From an uncultured Arachnia sp. (GTDB lineage: Bacteria > Actinomycetota > Actinomycetes > Propionibacteriales > Propionibacteriaceae), in assembly GCA_947493705.1 (NCBI GenBank), contig CANLSH010000026.1:1-50380 (forward strand): a stretch of 50,380 nucleotides of DNA, read 5' to 3'. The position numbers and the translations under genes are program-made. The notes beneath the pieces are model-generated. The model ran no database searches. It was not told the origin of the DNA and saw only the letters and a list, made by a program, of their open reading frames with translations. Position 1 is the stretch's first letter, and each line of letters starts with the position of its first letter. Shown here one piece after another: positions 26,819-35,201 of this stretch.

Positions 26819-27466
26819 TCACTTCTTCTTCTTGGCGTAGTACGCCGGACCGCGCTTGGCACGAGCCTTCTTCGGGTCATCAACTGCCTTGAACGGGAAG
26901 CCCAGGTGCTTCAGCAGCGCCTTGCCCTCCACGTCGTTGGCGGCCGTGGTGACGAACGTGATGTCCATACCGCGCACACGATCGATCTTGTCCTGGTCGA
27001 TCTCGAGGAACATGACCTGCTCATTGAGACCGAAGGTGTAGTTGCCATGGCCATCGAACTGGCGGCCATTGAGTCCGCGGAAGTCGCGGATGCGTGGCAG
27101 AGCCAGTGTCAACAGGCGGTCAGCGAACTCCCACATGCGATCTCCACGCAGCGTGACGTGACAGCCGATGGGCTGGAACTCACGCAGCTTGAACTGGGCG
27201 ATCGACTTGCGGGCCTTCGTGACCGACGGCTTCTGGCCGGTGATGGCGGTGAGGTCGCGCACAGCGCCGTCCATGATCTTGGAGTCGCGAGCTGCCTCAC
27301 CGACACCCATGTTCACGACGATTTTGACGAGCCCGGGGATCTGGTGCACGTTGTCGTAATTGAACTCATCCTGCAGTGCCTGGGTGATCTCGGCGCGGTA
27401 GCGCTGCTTGAGGCGCGGGATTTCCCGGGTTTCCACCTGAGTGGCCTCAGAAGTCTCGGTGCTCAT
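26819..27466 (-). CDS. rplE: 50S ribosomal protein L5
   Basis: 215 residues. A short acidic N-terminal extension precedes [20 protein letters not shown]; conserved segments are [31 protein letters not shown] and the end [17 protein letters not shown]. It binds 5S rRNA and contacts P-site tRNA. The C-terminal lysine-rich tail is longer than usual. Confidence 0.97.
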   Translation of the reverse strand: MSTETSEATQVETREIPRLKQRYRAEITQALQDEFNYDNVHQIPGLVKIVVNMGVGEAARDSKIMDGAVRDLTAITGQKPSVTKARKSIAQFKLREFQPIGCHVTLRGDRMWEFADRLLTLALPRIRDFRGLNGRQFDGHGNYTFGLNEQVMFLEIDQDKIDRVRGMDITFVTTAANDVEGKALLKHLGFPFKAVDDPKKARAKRGPAYYAKKKK

Positions 27467-27837
27467 CAGATCTCCTTCCCACTCTTGCGGGCGATGCGTT
27501 GGGAACGCAGCGCCTTGTACTCGGTGCCATCAGGGCGCTTCTTCATGACCTCGACGCGCTCGTGACCGACACGGGTGAGGACATCCTCGCCGTCGACCTT
27601 GGTGATGAGCTGCACGTTGGACACGTGGATGGGTGCCTCGCTGGTGATGATTCCGCCCTCGATGCGGCGACCGCCGGCACCCTGGGATTCCTTGCGGTGA
27701 CGCTTGACGACGTTGACGCCCTCGACGGTCACGCGCTCGGCGTCGATGTTGACTGCGATGATTTCACCCACCGCGCCCTTGTCCTTGCCTGCGATGACCT
27801 TGACGCGGTCACCCTTCTTCACGTGAAGTCCTGCCAT
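27466..27837 (-). CDS. rplX: 50S ribosomal protein L24
   Basis: 123 residues. The KOW motif lies at the N-terminus ([20 protein letters not shown]), followed by [20 protein letters not shown]. It is a 50S assembly initiator. The stop overlaps the rplE ATG by one base. Confidence 0.97.
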   Translation of the reverse strand: MAGLHVKKGDRVKVIAGKDKGAVGEIIAVNIDAERVTVEGVNVVKRHRKESQGAGGRRIEGGIITSEAPIHVSNVQLITKVDGEDVLTRVGHERVEVMKKRPDGTEYKALRSQRIARKSGKEI

Positions 27838-27838
27838 G

Positions 27839-28207
27839 TCAGATCACCTCCGGTGCGAGGGAGACGATGCGCATGAAGCGCTTCTCGCGCAACTCACGGG
27901 CCACCGGGCCGAAGATTCGGGTGCCGCGGGGCTCCCCGTCGGTCTTCAGGATCACTGCGGCGTTTTCGTCAAACTTGATGTAGGAACCGTCGCTGCGGCG
28001 ACGTTCCTTGCTGCTACGCACTATGACGGCCTTGACGACCTCACCCTTTTTGACGTTGCCGCCCGGGATCGCGTCCTTGACCGTGGCGACGATGGTGTCA
28101 CCAAGAAAGGCGTAGCGACGCTTCGAGCCACCGAGCACACGGATGCACAAGATTTCCTTGGCACCAGTGTTGTCGGCGACCTTCAGTCGCGACTCCTGCT
28201 GGATCAT
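27839..28207 (-). CDS. rplN: 50S ribosomal protein L14
   Basis: 122 residues, the exact family length: [20 protein letters not shown], then [20 protein letters not shown] and [20 protein letters not shown]. It is the first gene of the spc operon here. The upstream neighbour normally expected in a joined S10-spc cluster, rpsQ, lies 12.8 kb away at 41021-41317. Confidence 0.97.
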   Translation of the reverse strand: MIQQESRLKVADNTGAKEILCIRVLGGSKRRYAFLGDTIVATVKDAIPGGNVKKGEVVKAVIVRSSKERRRSDGSYIKFDENAAVILKTDGEPRGTRIFGPVARELREKRFMRIVSLAPEVI

Positions 28208-28375
28208 TAGTTCTCCTTCGTCCGGCCGGTTCCCTGCTCGGGCCTGTTCGGAACTGTGATGGTCCCCCTGGATTTTGCCAGGAGGCGCCCCGAGCCTGTG
28301 GCACGAGGTTGCCGTCGTCCGGGAAAGGTCCCTGCACGCGAACACGCAGGCACAGACTCAAGACAACTTTCCAAG

Positions 28376-28404
28376 CGTATAGCACGGCGTCGCCTCGCGT
28401 GAAA
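28376..28404 (-). promoter_or_regulatory. probable promoter of the spc operon (rplN onward)
   Basis: On the minus strand, TTTCAC (28404-28399) and TATACG (28381-28376) are 17 bp apart. This gives a leader of about 160 nt before rplN. An own promoter is required because the S10 operon ends with a terminator at 40963-40999. The remainder of 28208-28568 holds repeat copy A and no gene that I can support. Confidence 0.55.
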
Positions 28405-28458
28405 TCGTGGACCTTGGCTGCGGTGCACCACCACCTCGCGCGCGTGCTCTGAGCATCA

Positions 28459-28490
28459 GTGACTTGGGCCGCGTCCTCGCGGCTCAGGTA
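28459..28490 (+). repeat. direct repeat A flanking the AbiEi/DUF559 gene
   Basis: This 32-bp unit matches repeat C (29650-29681) at 24 of 32 positions, including the whole CTCGCGGCTCA core. It lies 78 bp before the AbiEi-like gene, in the same orientation as copies B and C after it. Confidence 0.6.
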
Positions 28491-28568
28491 ACGAGTGCTT
28501 CCGAAAAGGGCCAAGCAACGCTGTGCATATCCGGTTGAGAGCAAATCAAGCTGCCCACAGTACTACGT

Positions 28569-29495
28569 GTGCATGCAAGAACGGAGATCCCCGAATCGCT
28601 GCGGAGGCTGGCAGCTTTCCAATCCGGCGTCATCAGCCGGGCTCAAGCCGTGGAGCACGGTGTGGGACGCCACACAATCGCCCGGCTACTCCGCGACGAG
28701 CAGTGGTACCCCGTCAGCGACGGCATCTACTCCCCGTCCCTCTCCCCCGAGTGGAAAGCGTTGGCCTGGACAGGCGTGTTGCTCTCTGGCGGGTACGGCG
28801 TGCTCGGAGGGGAAGCCGCGATGCATCTGCATGGCGTTGGCGATCCTCCGTCCACGATCGCTGTGTGGTGTGGTCAGCGTCGGTTGCGGGATCGGGGTCC
28901 TTGGCGGTTCCGGCAAGGGGTACGTGCAGGAAGGGGTTCTCCCCCTCGGGTCTCCATCGAGGATGCCACGCTGGAAGTGTGCGCCACCTCCAACCCTGAT
29001 GGCGTCGTCGCGATGCTCTCCGCCGCCGTCTCAAGCCATCGAACAACCGAGGACCGGCTACGGCTGCGCGCCATCTCGATACCAAATCTTCGGCACCGCA
29101 AACATGTCCTTGACGCGCTCAGTGATGTGTCCGACGGCGTCGAGAGTCCCCTGGAACTTCGCTATCTCCGCGATGTCGAACGGGCGCACGGACTCCCGGT
29201 CGGCCTGCGACAGATCAGCATCAGTAGGGGCACTCGCTCAGACGTTTCATACGTTGAGCACTCCGTTCTCGTCGAACTCGATGGGCGCCTCGGACATCAC
29301 GACGGCACCTTTCGGGATGCGGCACGCGACAATCGCCATACGGTTGCGGGCTTTGTTACCTTGCGCTTTGGCTGGAACGACGTGGTTCAGACACCCTGCG
29401 CTGTCGCGGCCCAGGTGGCGACGGTGCTGACCAGCAGAGGATGGAGCGTCTCTCCACATCGATGCAGGCGTTGCCGCAGCCAGCCCAAGCAATAG
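28569..29495 (+). CDS. AbiEi-type antitoxin domain protein with C-terminal DUF559 nuclease-like domain
   Basis: 308 residues. Residues 1-70 form a winged-helix AbiEi_4-like module (SGVISRAQAVEHGVGRHTIA, then DGIYSPSLSPEW). About 190-290 is a DUF559 / Vsr-type endonuclease-fold segment: ESPLELRYLRDVERAHGLP, then YVEHSVLVELDGRLGHHDG and TLRFGWNDV, with the Glu/Asp and E-x-D residues of that fold. Such proteins are frequent in actinobacteria and annotated as type IV toxin-antitoxin components, but no AbiEii-like toxin gene lies beside it. The start is GTG at 28569, with no clear ribosome site. It is isolated between direct repeats A and B and is opposite in strand to the adjoining spc operon. 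Confidence 0.75.
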   Translation: MHARTEIPESLRRLAAFQSGVISRAQAVEHGVGRHTIARLLRDEQWYPVSDGIYSPSLSPEWKALAWTGVLLSGGYGVLGGEAAMHLHGVGDPPSTIAVWCGQRRLRDRGPWRFRQGVRAGRGSPPRVSIEDATLEVCATSNPDGVVAMLSAAVSSHRTTEDRLRLRAISIPNLRHRKHVLDALSDVSDGVESPLELRYLRDVERAHGLPVGLRQISISRGTRSDVSYVEHSVLVELDGRLGHHDGTFRDAARDNRHTVAGFVTLRFGWNDVVQTPCAVAAQVATVLTSRGWSVSPHRCRRCRSQPKQ

Positions 29496-29526
29496 TGATC
29501 AGGACCGGGTACTCGCGGCTCAAGTT
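29495..29526 (+). repeat. direct repeat B
   Basis: A 32-bp unit beginning GTGATC and ending GCGGCTCAAGTT; its first base is the last base of the AbiEi-like stop codon. It matches copy C (29650-29681) at 30 of 32 positions, 155 bp further on. Confidence 0.75.
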
Positions 29527-29649
29527 ACCAACGTTCCTGGCCCTGACATCTGGTGTAGCGCATGTTGTCCACAGCCGATCGGGCATCTGGCGATGGTTGC
29601 GTGGGGGTGCCCACAGTGATGGTCATGATCGCTCCCAATGGGGGTAAAC

Positions 29650-29681
29650 GTGATCTGAACCGGGTACTCGCGGCTCAAGTT
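29650..29681 (+). repeat. direct repeat C
   Basis: A 32-bp unit, 30 of 32 identical to copy B. It lies 49 bp before the end of the LacI-family gene. The 235 bp between 29496 and 29730 hold only these repeats and no gene. Confidence 0.75.
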
Positions 29682-29730
29682 TCTGATGCCCACAAGACCC
29701 GGACTGCCGGAACCTGCGTTGCTGCCCCAC

Positions 29731-30744
29731 TCAGCCGGTCGAGGCGCGGATGGCAAGGGTTGGCGTATCGAGTTTCTCGACGCGATCAGCCACCAGATGT
29801 TCTTCATCGTTCAAGAGCAAACGCGCAGCCGCACTGCCGAGCACAGATGGATCACGCAGAAAGGCGGTGACCTGTGGCGTCACGACACGACAGACCGGAG
29901 AATCCTCCAGAGACATGAAGAAGAGATCCTCCGGGATTCGTAAATTCATCCCAACCACGGCCGAAAGGCCACCCAGAGTCAAAATCTCGTTGTCGAACAT
30001 GAAGCTGTCCGGGACGTCGTGTCGCCTCATCATTCGGATGGTCTCTTCTGCTCCGGAGTGCTCTGAATAGTCTGTGGGATTGGACAACAGGGTCTCAATT
30101 CCCAATTGCTCCCCACACTCAAGGAACGCGTGTTGGCGCCGCTGGGTGTGTTGCAGTGTGTCCATGCCACAGACATAGGCGACGCGGCGTCGCCCGCGCT
30201 GCACAAGATGTTCGAGCGCTGTGGCAATCATGGCTGTGTCATCGATGAGCACAGCTCCTCCGCCTGCAAACCGTGAGCCGACCGTGACGAACGGCAATGC
30301 TATGGCGCGCAGCTGCGGCGGCCGCGGATCGTCGTGTCTTGGGTCGACGAGGATGACGGAGTCCACGCGGCGCTGCCCGTGCCACGCACGGAGAACGCTG
30401 ACCTCTTCGGTGATGTCATCCACCATCTGGAGAACGAGAGCCTGATTGTGTTGTGTGAGGACACTCTCGACGCCGCAGATGAACTGGAAGTAGAACCTCT
30501 CAGCGTCCAGGGATTCACGCGGCCGGGCAAGCACCAGACCGACTGCGCTGGCTTTGGATGAGGCCAGGGCCCGAGCCGCGACGCTGGCTGTCCAACCCAT
30601 GGACGATGCAACCTCAACGATGCGTTCTCGCGTCGCTTCCGAGACGCCTCGCTTTCCATTGAGCGCCAGCGACACCGCCCCCGGAGACACCTCGGCATTT
30701 CTGGCGATGTCGCGAATGGTTGGACGCTTTCCCTGCGCAGTCAC
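29731..30744 (-). CDS. LacI family transcriptional regulator of the mannoside island
   Basis: 337 residues. The N-terminal helix-turn-helix is RPTIRDIARNAEVSPGAVSL, with the hinge helix ASVAARALASSKAS. The periplasmic-binding-like effector domain includes FVTVGSRFAGGGAVLIDDTA and the C-terminal DSPVCRVVTPQVTAFLRDP. It is divergent from the GH38 gene. Two matching operator candidates, at 30788-30803 and 35147-35162, sit in the island's promoters, so it is the likely local repressor, induced by a mannoside or its breakdown product (inference). The second repeat-bearing spacer follows it. Confidence 0.9.
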   Translation of the reverse strand: MTAQGKRPTIRDIARNAEVSPGAVSLALNGKRGVSEATRERIVEVASSMGWTASVAARALASSKASAVGLVLARPRESLDAERFYFQFICGVESVLTQHNQALVLQMVDDITEEVSVLRAWHGQRRVDSVILVDPRHDDPRPPQLRAIALPFVTVGSRFAGGGAVLIDDTAMIATALEHLVQRGRRRVAYVCGMDTLQHTQRRQHAFLECGEQLGIETLLSNPTDYSEHSGAEETIRMMRRHDVPDSFMFDNEILTLGGLSAVVGMNLRIPEDLFFMSLEDSPVCRVVTPQVTAFLRDPSVLGSAAARLLLNDEEHLVADRVEKLDTPTLAIRASTG

Positions 30745-30776
30745 TCTGCCTCCCGTATCGGCTTTTCAGCCTATCG

Positions 30777-30805
30777 TTGACCCTTCCACTAAACCGTATT
30801 AGTGT
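30777..30805 (+). promoter_or_regulatory. probable promoter of the glycosidase genes
   Basis: TTGACC (30777-30782) and TAGTGT (30800-30805) are 17 bp apart. It reads rightward to the GH38 start at 30880 with a leader of about 70 nt. The operator lies within it. Confidence 0.65.
30788..30803. promoter_or_regulatory. LacI-type operator 1
   Basis: ACTAAACCGTATTAGT is an imperfect palindrome located between the -35 and -10 hexamers and covering part of the latter. It shares ACTAAACCG with operator 2. Position favours repression by blocking polymerase. Confidence 0.65.
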
Positions 30806-30879
30806 TTCTTGCACAGATAGTTCCCACCCAGTGATTCGTCGTCGAAGACGCTTCTCTGCAATTCACTTCAGGAGAAACC

Positions 30880-33800
30880 TTGCACGAGCAGCTGTCCCTC
30901 ATGGACCACAGGACGCAGCGAATCCTAGCTCAGCGCATCCTTCCCGCCTCTCAGAGCTTCCTTGCGGACGCGCGGGTGACTTGGTGGCCTGTCACTGATT
31001 CCGACGGCATCGTGGGAAGGGGGGAACCCGTGCCGTGGGAGTCGGCTCGCGATGCACGCCACGAGGGCATCTCACTCCCGCACCCCTGGGGCCCCCCATG
31101 GGGCACAACGTGGTTCCGACTTGAGGTGGATGTTCCGGAGCACGCTCCCGATGAACTGGAGTTGCACGTCAACCTGGGGTGGTCCGACCACTCTCCCGGA
31201 TTCCAGGCAGAAGCGCTGGCACGAGACGCAAGTGGCAGGGTCATCAAGGGCCTGCACCCCAGGAATAATTGGTTACCCATTCCCGATGGCGCCGGCACCC
31301 ATGTCTTTCACGTCGAAGCCGCCTCCAACCCGCTGCTTCTGGACGTACCACCGTTCGTCCCGGTGGCCGACGGTGACCGTGCGACCGCGGGAACGAGGCC
31401 GCTTTACACCTTCCGTAGCGCGGTGCTGATCCGGGTGGAACACGAAGTGCGAGCGCTGGCAGCAGATCTTGAGGTTCTCTCCGGGCTTGCAGAAACGCTC
31501 CCGGCGGACTCTCCGAGGCGATGGCGCCTCACCACGACGATGCAGCGCGCGCTGGATGTTCTGGACACCGAGGACGTGCGCGCCACGGCCGCGGTGGCTC
31601 GTGCGGAGCTATCACCGGCACTGCAACTCCCCGCCGATGCCGATGCGATGGTGGCCACCGCCGTCGGCCATGCGCACATCGATTCCGCATGGTTGTGGCC
31701 GGTCCGAGAGACCCGCCGCAAGGTGGCCCGGACGCTGGCCAACGTCGTGAACCTGCTGGAAAGTGGACATGAATTCCACTTCGCCCTTCCCGCCGCCCAG
31801 CACGTTGCCTGGCTTGCAGAGGATCAACCAGAACTCTTCGAGCGGGTGCGGAGCTGGGTGGCGAAAGGGGCCATCGTCCCCGTGGGAGGTATGTGGGTGG
31901 AGGCCGATGCCGTTCTGCCCTCCGGTGAGGCCCTGTGTCGGCAGTTCATCGAGGGACAACGCTTGTTCGAGACGGTTCTGGGACAGCGGTGCTCGGGAAT
32001 GTGGCTGCCCGATTCGTTCGGATACAGCGGAGCCCTCCCCCAGATCGCCACACTCTCCGGCGCGGACTGGTTCCTCACGCAGAAGTTGTCCTGGAACCAA
32101 GTGAACATGTTTCCCCACCACAGCTTTCAGTGGGAAGGAATCGACGGAACACGCATCTTCACGCACTTCCCAGCCGTCGACACCTACGCAAGCAGCATGA
32201 CACCTGCCGAACTCCATCACGCTGAACGCACGTACAAGGAAAAGGGCTATGGGAATTCAACTCTGGTTCCCTTCGGCTTCGGCGATGGCGGAGGCGGGCC
32301 CACCCGGGAAATGCTGCAGCGCGCCTCACGCATGAGCAACATCTGTGGAGCACCTCGGGTGGTGCACGACACCCCGGATGCGTTCTTCCGTGCGGCCGAA
32401 GCCGAACTCAGGGATCCCGAGGTGTGGGTGGGCGAGTTCTACCTCGAACTGCACCGCGCCACCTCCACCAGCCAGTGCGCCACCAAGCGCGGAAACCGTC
32501 GCAACGAAGGCCTTCTCCGGGAAGCTGAAGTGTGGTGGACCATGGCCGCTGTTCAGGATCTCGGCGAATACCCCTACGACGAACTGCAGGACTGCTGGCG
32601 ACGCATACTGCTTGGCCAGTTCCACGACATTCTTCCGGGAACCTCCATCGCCTGGGTCCACCAGGAGATGGCTGAGGAGCACGAAGAGATCTCTCGTCAA
32701 CTCGTCGCGCTGGCGGACCAGGCTCGGCGCCTTCTGGCGGGGACGGGGGAACTTCGAGTCTCCTTCAACGCCGCACCCTTCAGCAGAGACGGCATCCCGG
32801 CCCTCGGCGCTTCTCCGACCCCGGGCGGTAAACCGATCCAGCTGAGAAAAGATGATGGCCACTGGGTCATGTCCAGCGATCACGTGGAGCTCAAGTTCGA
32901 TGACGCGGGCAGGCTGATCAGCCTCATCGAGCTGTCGACAGGACGAGAAGTGATCCCCAAGGGCATCGCAGCCGGCATCCTCCACCTCATCCCGGACTTC
33001 CCCAATATGTGGGATGCATGGGACACCGAACGGTTCCAACGCAAGGATCCAAGGGTCATTGACTCCTTTGATGAGGTCTGGATGGACGGCGAGCAACTGC
33101 GAACACGCGTCGCTTTCCGTTCCTCAACGGCGACCCTGACCTGGAGCCTGTCCACAGACGGCCGAGAAGTCCTCATCGACGTTGACGTCGATTGGCATGA
33201 GCACGATCAACTGCTGAAGCTGGTACTTCCTGTGGACCTACACACATCCGAGGCAGCCTTCGAGACACAATTCGGCCACATCCGTCGCGCCATCCACGAG
33301 AACACCGGGTGGGATGCTGCTCGATTCGAGGTGAGCGTGCACCGATGGATGCACCTCGGGGAGGCAGGACTCGGTATCGCCATCGCCAACGACGCCAGCT
33401 ACGGCTGCGACGTTCTACGGGATACCCATCCTGCGGGAGGCACCTACACAACAGTTCGCCCATCACTGATCCGGGGCCCACGGTTCCCGGATCCGGAGAC
33501 GGACCAGGGGAAGCACAGGTTCTCCTTCACTCTGCGCCCCAACACCACCATTTCCGAGGCGATCGAGACCGGTTATCGCCGGAATCTCTCGCTGTCCGAA
33601 GTCGTGGGCCACCCCGTCGAACCCTTCGTCACTGCTGAAGGTGCTCTCATCGAGGCGCTCAAGCTCGCCGAGGACCGCAGCGGCGATGTCATCGTTCGCC
33701 TGTACGAGTCGTTGGGTGCCACCTCAGCTGTCCGCTTCGTCGCCCCACAGGCCTATTCAGCTGCGGCTGTGAACATCTTGGAGGAGCCTCTTTCGGATAT

Positions 33801-33888
33801 CCAGATCTCAACAGTGGCGCCAGGAGAATGGTCCGTGGCATTGCGTCCCTTCCAGATCCTCACGCTCCGCCTCTCCCGGGAGGCCTGA
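30880..33888 (+). CDS. GH38 alpha-mannosidase
   Basis: 1002 residues, no signal peptide, so it acts in the cytosol on imported sugar. The catalytic domain (about 255-525) carries the zinc-binding motif HAHIDSAW (His264, His266, Asp268), the nucleophile region LPDSFGYSG with Asp378, and the conserved FGFGDGGGGPT and LHRATSTSQ segments. The N-terminal beta domain (about 65-180) and C-terminal GH38 beta-sandwich domains are present, so it is complete. The start is TTG at 30880 with GGAG 5 nt upstream; an ATG at 30901 is the alternative. It is followed by the GH5-like gene 1 nt after its stop. It removes alpha-linked mannose. Confidence 0.93.
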   Translation: MHEQLSLMDHRTQRILAQRILPASQSFLADARVTWWPVTDSDGIVGRGEPVPWESARDARHEGISLPHPWGPPWGTTWFRLEVDVPEHAPDELELHVNLGWSDHSPGFQAEALARDASGRVIKGLHPRNNWLPIPDGAGTHVFHVEAASNPLLLDVPPFVPVADGDRATAGTRPLYTFRSAVLIRVEHEVRALAADLEVLSGLAETLPADSPRRWRLTTTMQRALDVLDTEDVRATAAVARAELSPALQLPADADAMVATAVGHAHIDSAWLWPVRETRRKVARTLANVVNLLESGHEFHFALPAAQHVAWLAEDQPELFERVRSWVAKGAIVPVGGMWVEADAVLPSGEALCRQFIEGQRLFETVLGQRCSGMWLPDSFGYSGALPQIATLSGADWFLTQKLSWNQVNMFPHHSFQWEGIDGTRIFTHFPAVDTYASSMTPAELHHAERTYKEKGYGNSTLVPFGFGDGGGGPTREMLQRASRMSNICGAPRVVHDTPDAFFRAAEAELRDPEVWVGEFYLELHRATSTSQCATKRGNRRNEGLLREAEVWWTMAAVQDLGEYPYDELQDCWRRILLGQFHDILPGTSIAWVHQEMAEEHEEISRQLVALADQARRLLAGTGELRVSFNAAPFSRDGIPALGASPTPGGKPIQLRKDDGHWVMSSDHVELKFDDAGRLISLIELSTGREVIPKGIAAGILHLIPDFPNMWDAWDTERFQRKDPRVIDSFDEVWMDGEQLRTRVAFRSSTATLTWSLSTDGREVLIDVDVDWHEHDQLLKLVLPVDLHTSEAAFETQFGHIRRAIHENTGWDAARFEVSVHRWMHLGEAGLGIAIANDASYGCDVLRDTHPAGGTYTTVRPSLIRGPRFPDPETDQGKHRFSFTLRPNTTISEAIETGYRRNLSLSEVVGHPVEPFVTAEGALIEALKLAEDRSGDVIVRLYESLGATSAVRFVAPQAYSAAAVNILEEPLSDIQISTVAPGEWSVALRPFQILTLRLSREA

Positions 33889-33889
33889 G

Positions 33890-35116
33890 ATGCGGTGGGG
33901 AGTCAACTACACACCACGCGTCGGCTGGTTCCATTCATGGCTTGACCTGAACCTCGACGACGTTCGACGTGACTTCGACCAGATTGCAGGCCTGGGCCTG
34001 GATCACGTTCGCATCTTTCCTCTCTGGCCTCTCCTTCAGCCGAACCGCACCCTCATCCGAGGGCGAGGGCTGGACGATGTTGCCGCCGTCGTGGGGGCAG
34101 CACATGATGCCGGGCTGGAAACAGTACTCGACGTGCTACAGGGCCATCTCTCTTCCTACGACTTCTTGCCCTCCTGGGTCTCTTCCTGGCATCGCGACAA
34201 CCTCTTCTCCAATGAAAGAGTCATGGATGGCCAACGAGCTCTCGTGCATGCGATGGGCGAGCGTCTGCGCGACGAACCGGGCATGCTGGGGCTCTCCATT
34301 GGCAACGAGTTCAGTCAGTTCGCCGCCACCAGACATCCCGAGCAACACCGCATCACCTCCGAGCAGACCAGCGTCTGGCTCGGCACACTCCTGTCTGCGG
34401 CGCGTGACTCAATGCCTCTGGGGCTTCACACCCACAGCTACGACGACGATCTCTTCTTCGACCCCACACATCCCTTCACACCCGTCCACGCCGTCGGGTT
34501 CGGGGATGTAACAACCGTCCATTCGTGGGTCTTCGGTCATCTTGGTCCGCATGTCGGCGTGGATCACCCAGCGCTGGCAACCTTCGCGCGCTATCTCTGC
34601 GAGCTGGCCGTGGCATGGTCTCCGGACCCTGCACGGCCAGTGTGGTTGCAGGAAGTGGGTGCCCCCTCCACGCATGTCTCCCCTGAACACAGCGGACAGT
34701 TCGTCACTGACACGTTGCAGAACCTCATGGGTCTGGAGCAGCTGTGGGGCGTGACGTGGTGGTGCTCCCATGACGTGTCTCGCAAGCTCGCAGACTTTCC
34801 TGAGCTTGAGTATTCCCTCGGGCTCTTCGACTCCGACGGCAACACCAAGGACACAGGGAGGGCATTGGCTGAATTCGTTGCTAATCCTTCCCAGGTGAGC
34901 ACGAGGACCACGCGGCAAGCGTTGGTTTTCGCCGACGGCAACCTTGCTGTGGCGCGGCGTGCAACCGCGCCCACGGGAGAGCTGTTTGAGAAATGGTCTG
35001 GCAGTGCGCAGGAAGGCAGCCCCTCCGCCCTTGTCGCAGAGTCACGCAGCACAGATCCGGCCCACGTGCGTGACCGAGCGATCTCGTCATGGGAGAACCC
35101 CCTCCAACTCGACTGA
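33890..35116 (+). CDS. GH5_18-like beta-mannosidase
   Basis: 408 residues, a TIM-barrel glycosidase without signal peptide. It opens MRWGVNYTPRVGWFHSWLDL. The acid/base candidate is Glu140 in LSIGNEFSQ and the nucleophile candidate Glu255 in WLQEVGAPS, with HSWVFG and WWCSHD near the site. The layout resembles Bifidobacterium GH5_18 enzymes that split mannose-beta-1,4-GlcNAc of N-glycan cores (recalled similarity, not a search). It lies 1 nt after GH38, so the two are co-translated. An endo-acting enzyme cannot be excluded. Confidence 0.78.
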   Translation: MRWGVNYTPRVGWFHSWLDLNLDDVRRDFDQIAGLGLDHVRIFPLWPLLQPNRTLIRGRGLDDVAAVVGAAHDAGLETVLDVLQGHLSSYDFLPSWVSSWHRDNLFSNERVMDGQRALVHAMGERLRDEPGMLGLSIGNEFSQFAATRHPEQHRITSEQTSVWLGTLLSAARDSMPLGLHTHSYDDDLFFDPTHPFTPVHAVGFGDVTTVHSWVFGHLGPHVGVDHPALATFARYLCELAVAWSPDPARPVWLQEVGAPSTHVSPEHSGQFVTDTLQNLMGLEQLWGVTWWCSHDVSRKLADFPELEYSLGLFDSDGNTKDTGRALAEFVANPSQVSTRTTRQALVFADGNLAVARRATAPTGELFEKWSGSAQEGSPSALVAESRSTDPAHVRDRAISSWENPLQLD

Positions 35117-35134
35117 CAAATTTTCGCATGCATC

Positions 35135-35163
35135 TTGCAATCGAGCACTAAACCGGTTAACTT
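35135..35163 (+). promoter_or_regulatory. probable promoter of the sugar ABC transporter genes
   Basis: TTGCAA (35135-35140) and TAACTT (35158-35163) with a 17-bp spacer, in a locally AT-rich stretch just after the GH5-like stop. Transcript start would be about 30 nt before the binding-protein ATG. Confidence 0.6.
35147..35162. promoter_or_regulatory. LacI-type operator 2
   Basis: ACTAAACCGGTTAACT has the palindromic centre TTAACCGGTT-like core expected of LacI operators and lies across the spacer and -10 of the transporter promoter. It shares its left half with operator 1. Confidence 0.65.
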
Positions 35164-35201
35164 GCATTAACCCTGAACGTTCTTCAAAGGAGAAGACAAC
35201 A

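Noticed and set aside
28459..29681. Reading repeats A-C as a CRISPR-like array
   Set aside because: Only three diverged units with unequal spacing of about 1 kb and 155 bp, one spacer being a whole gene.
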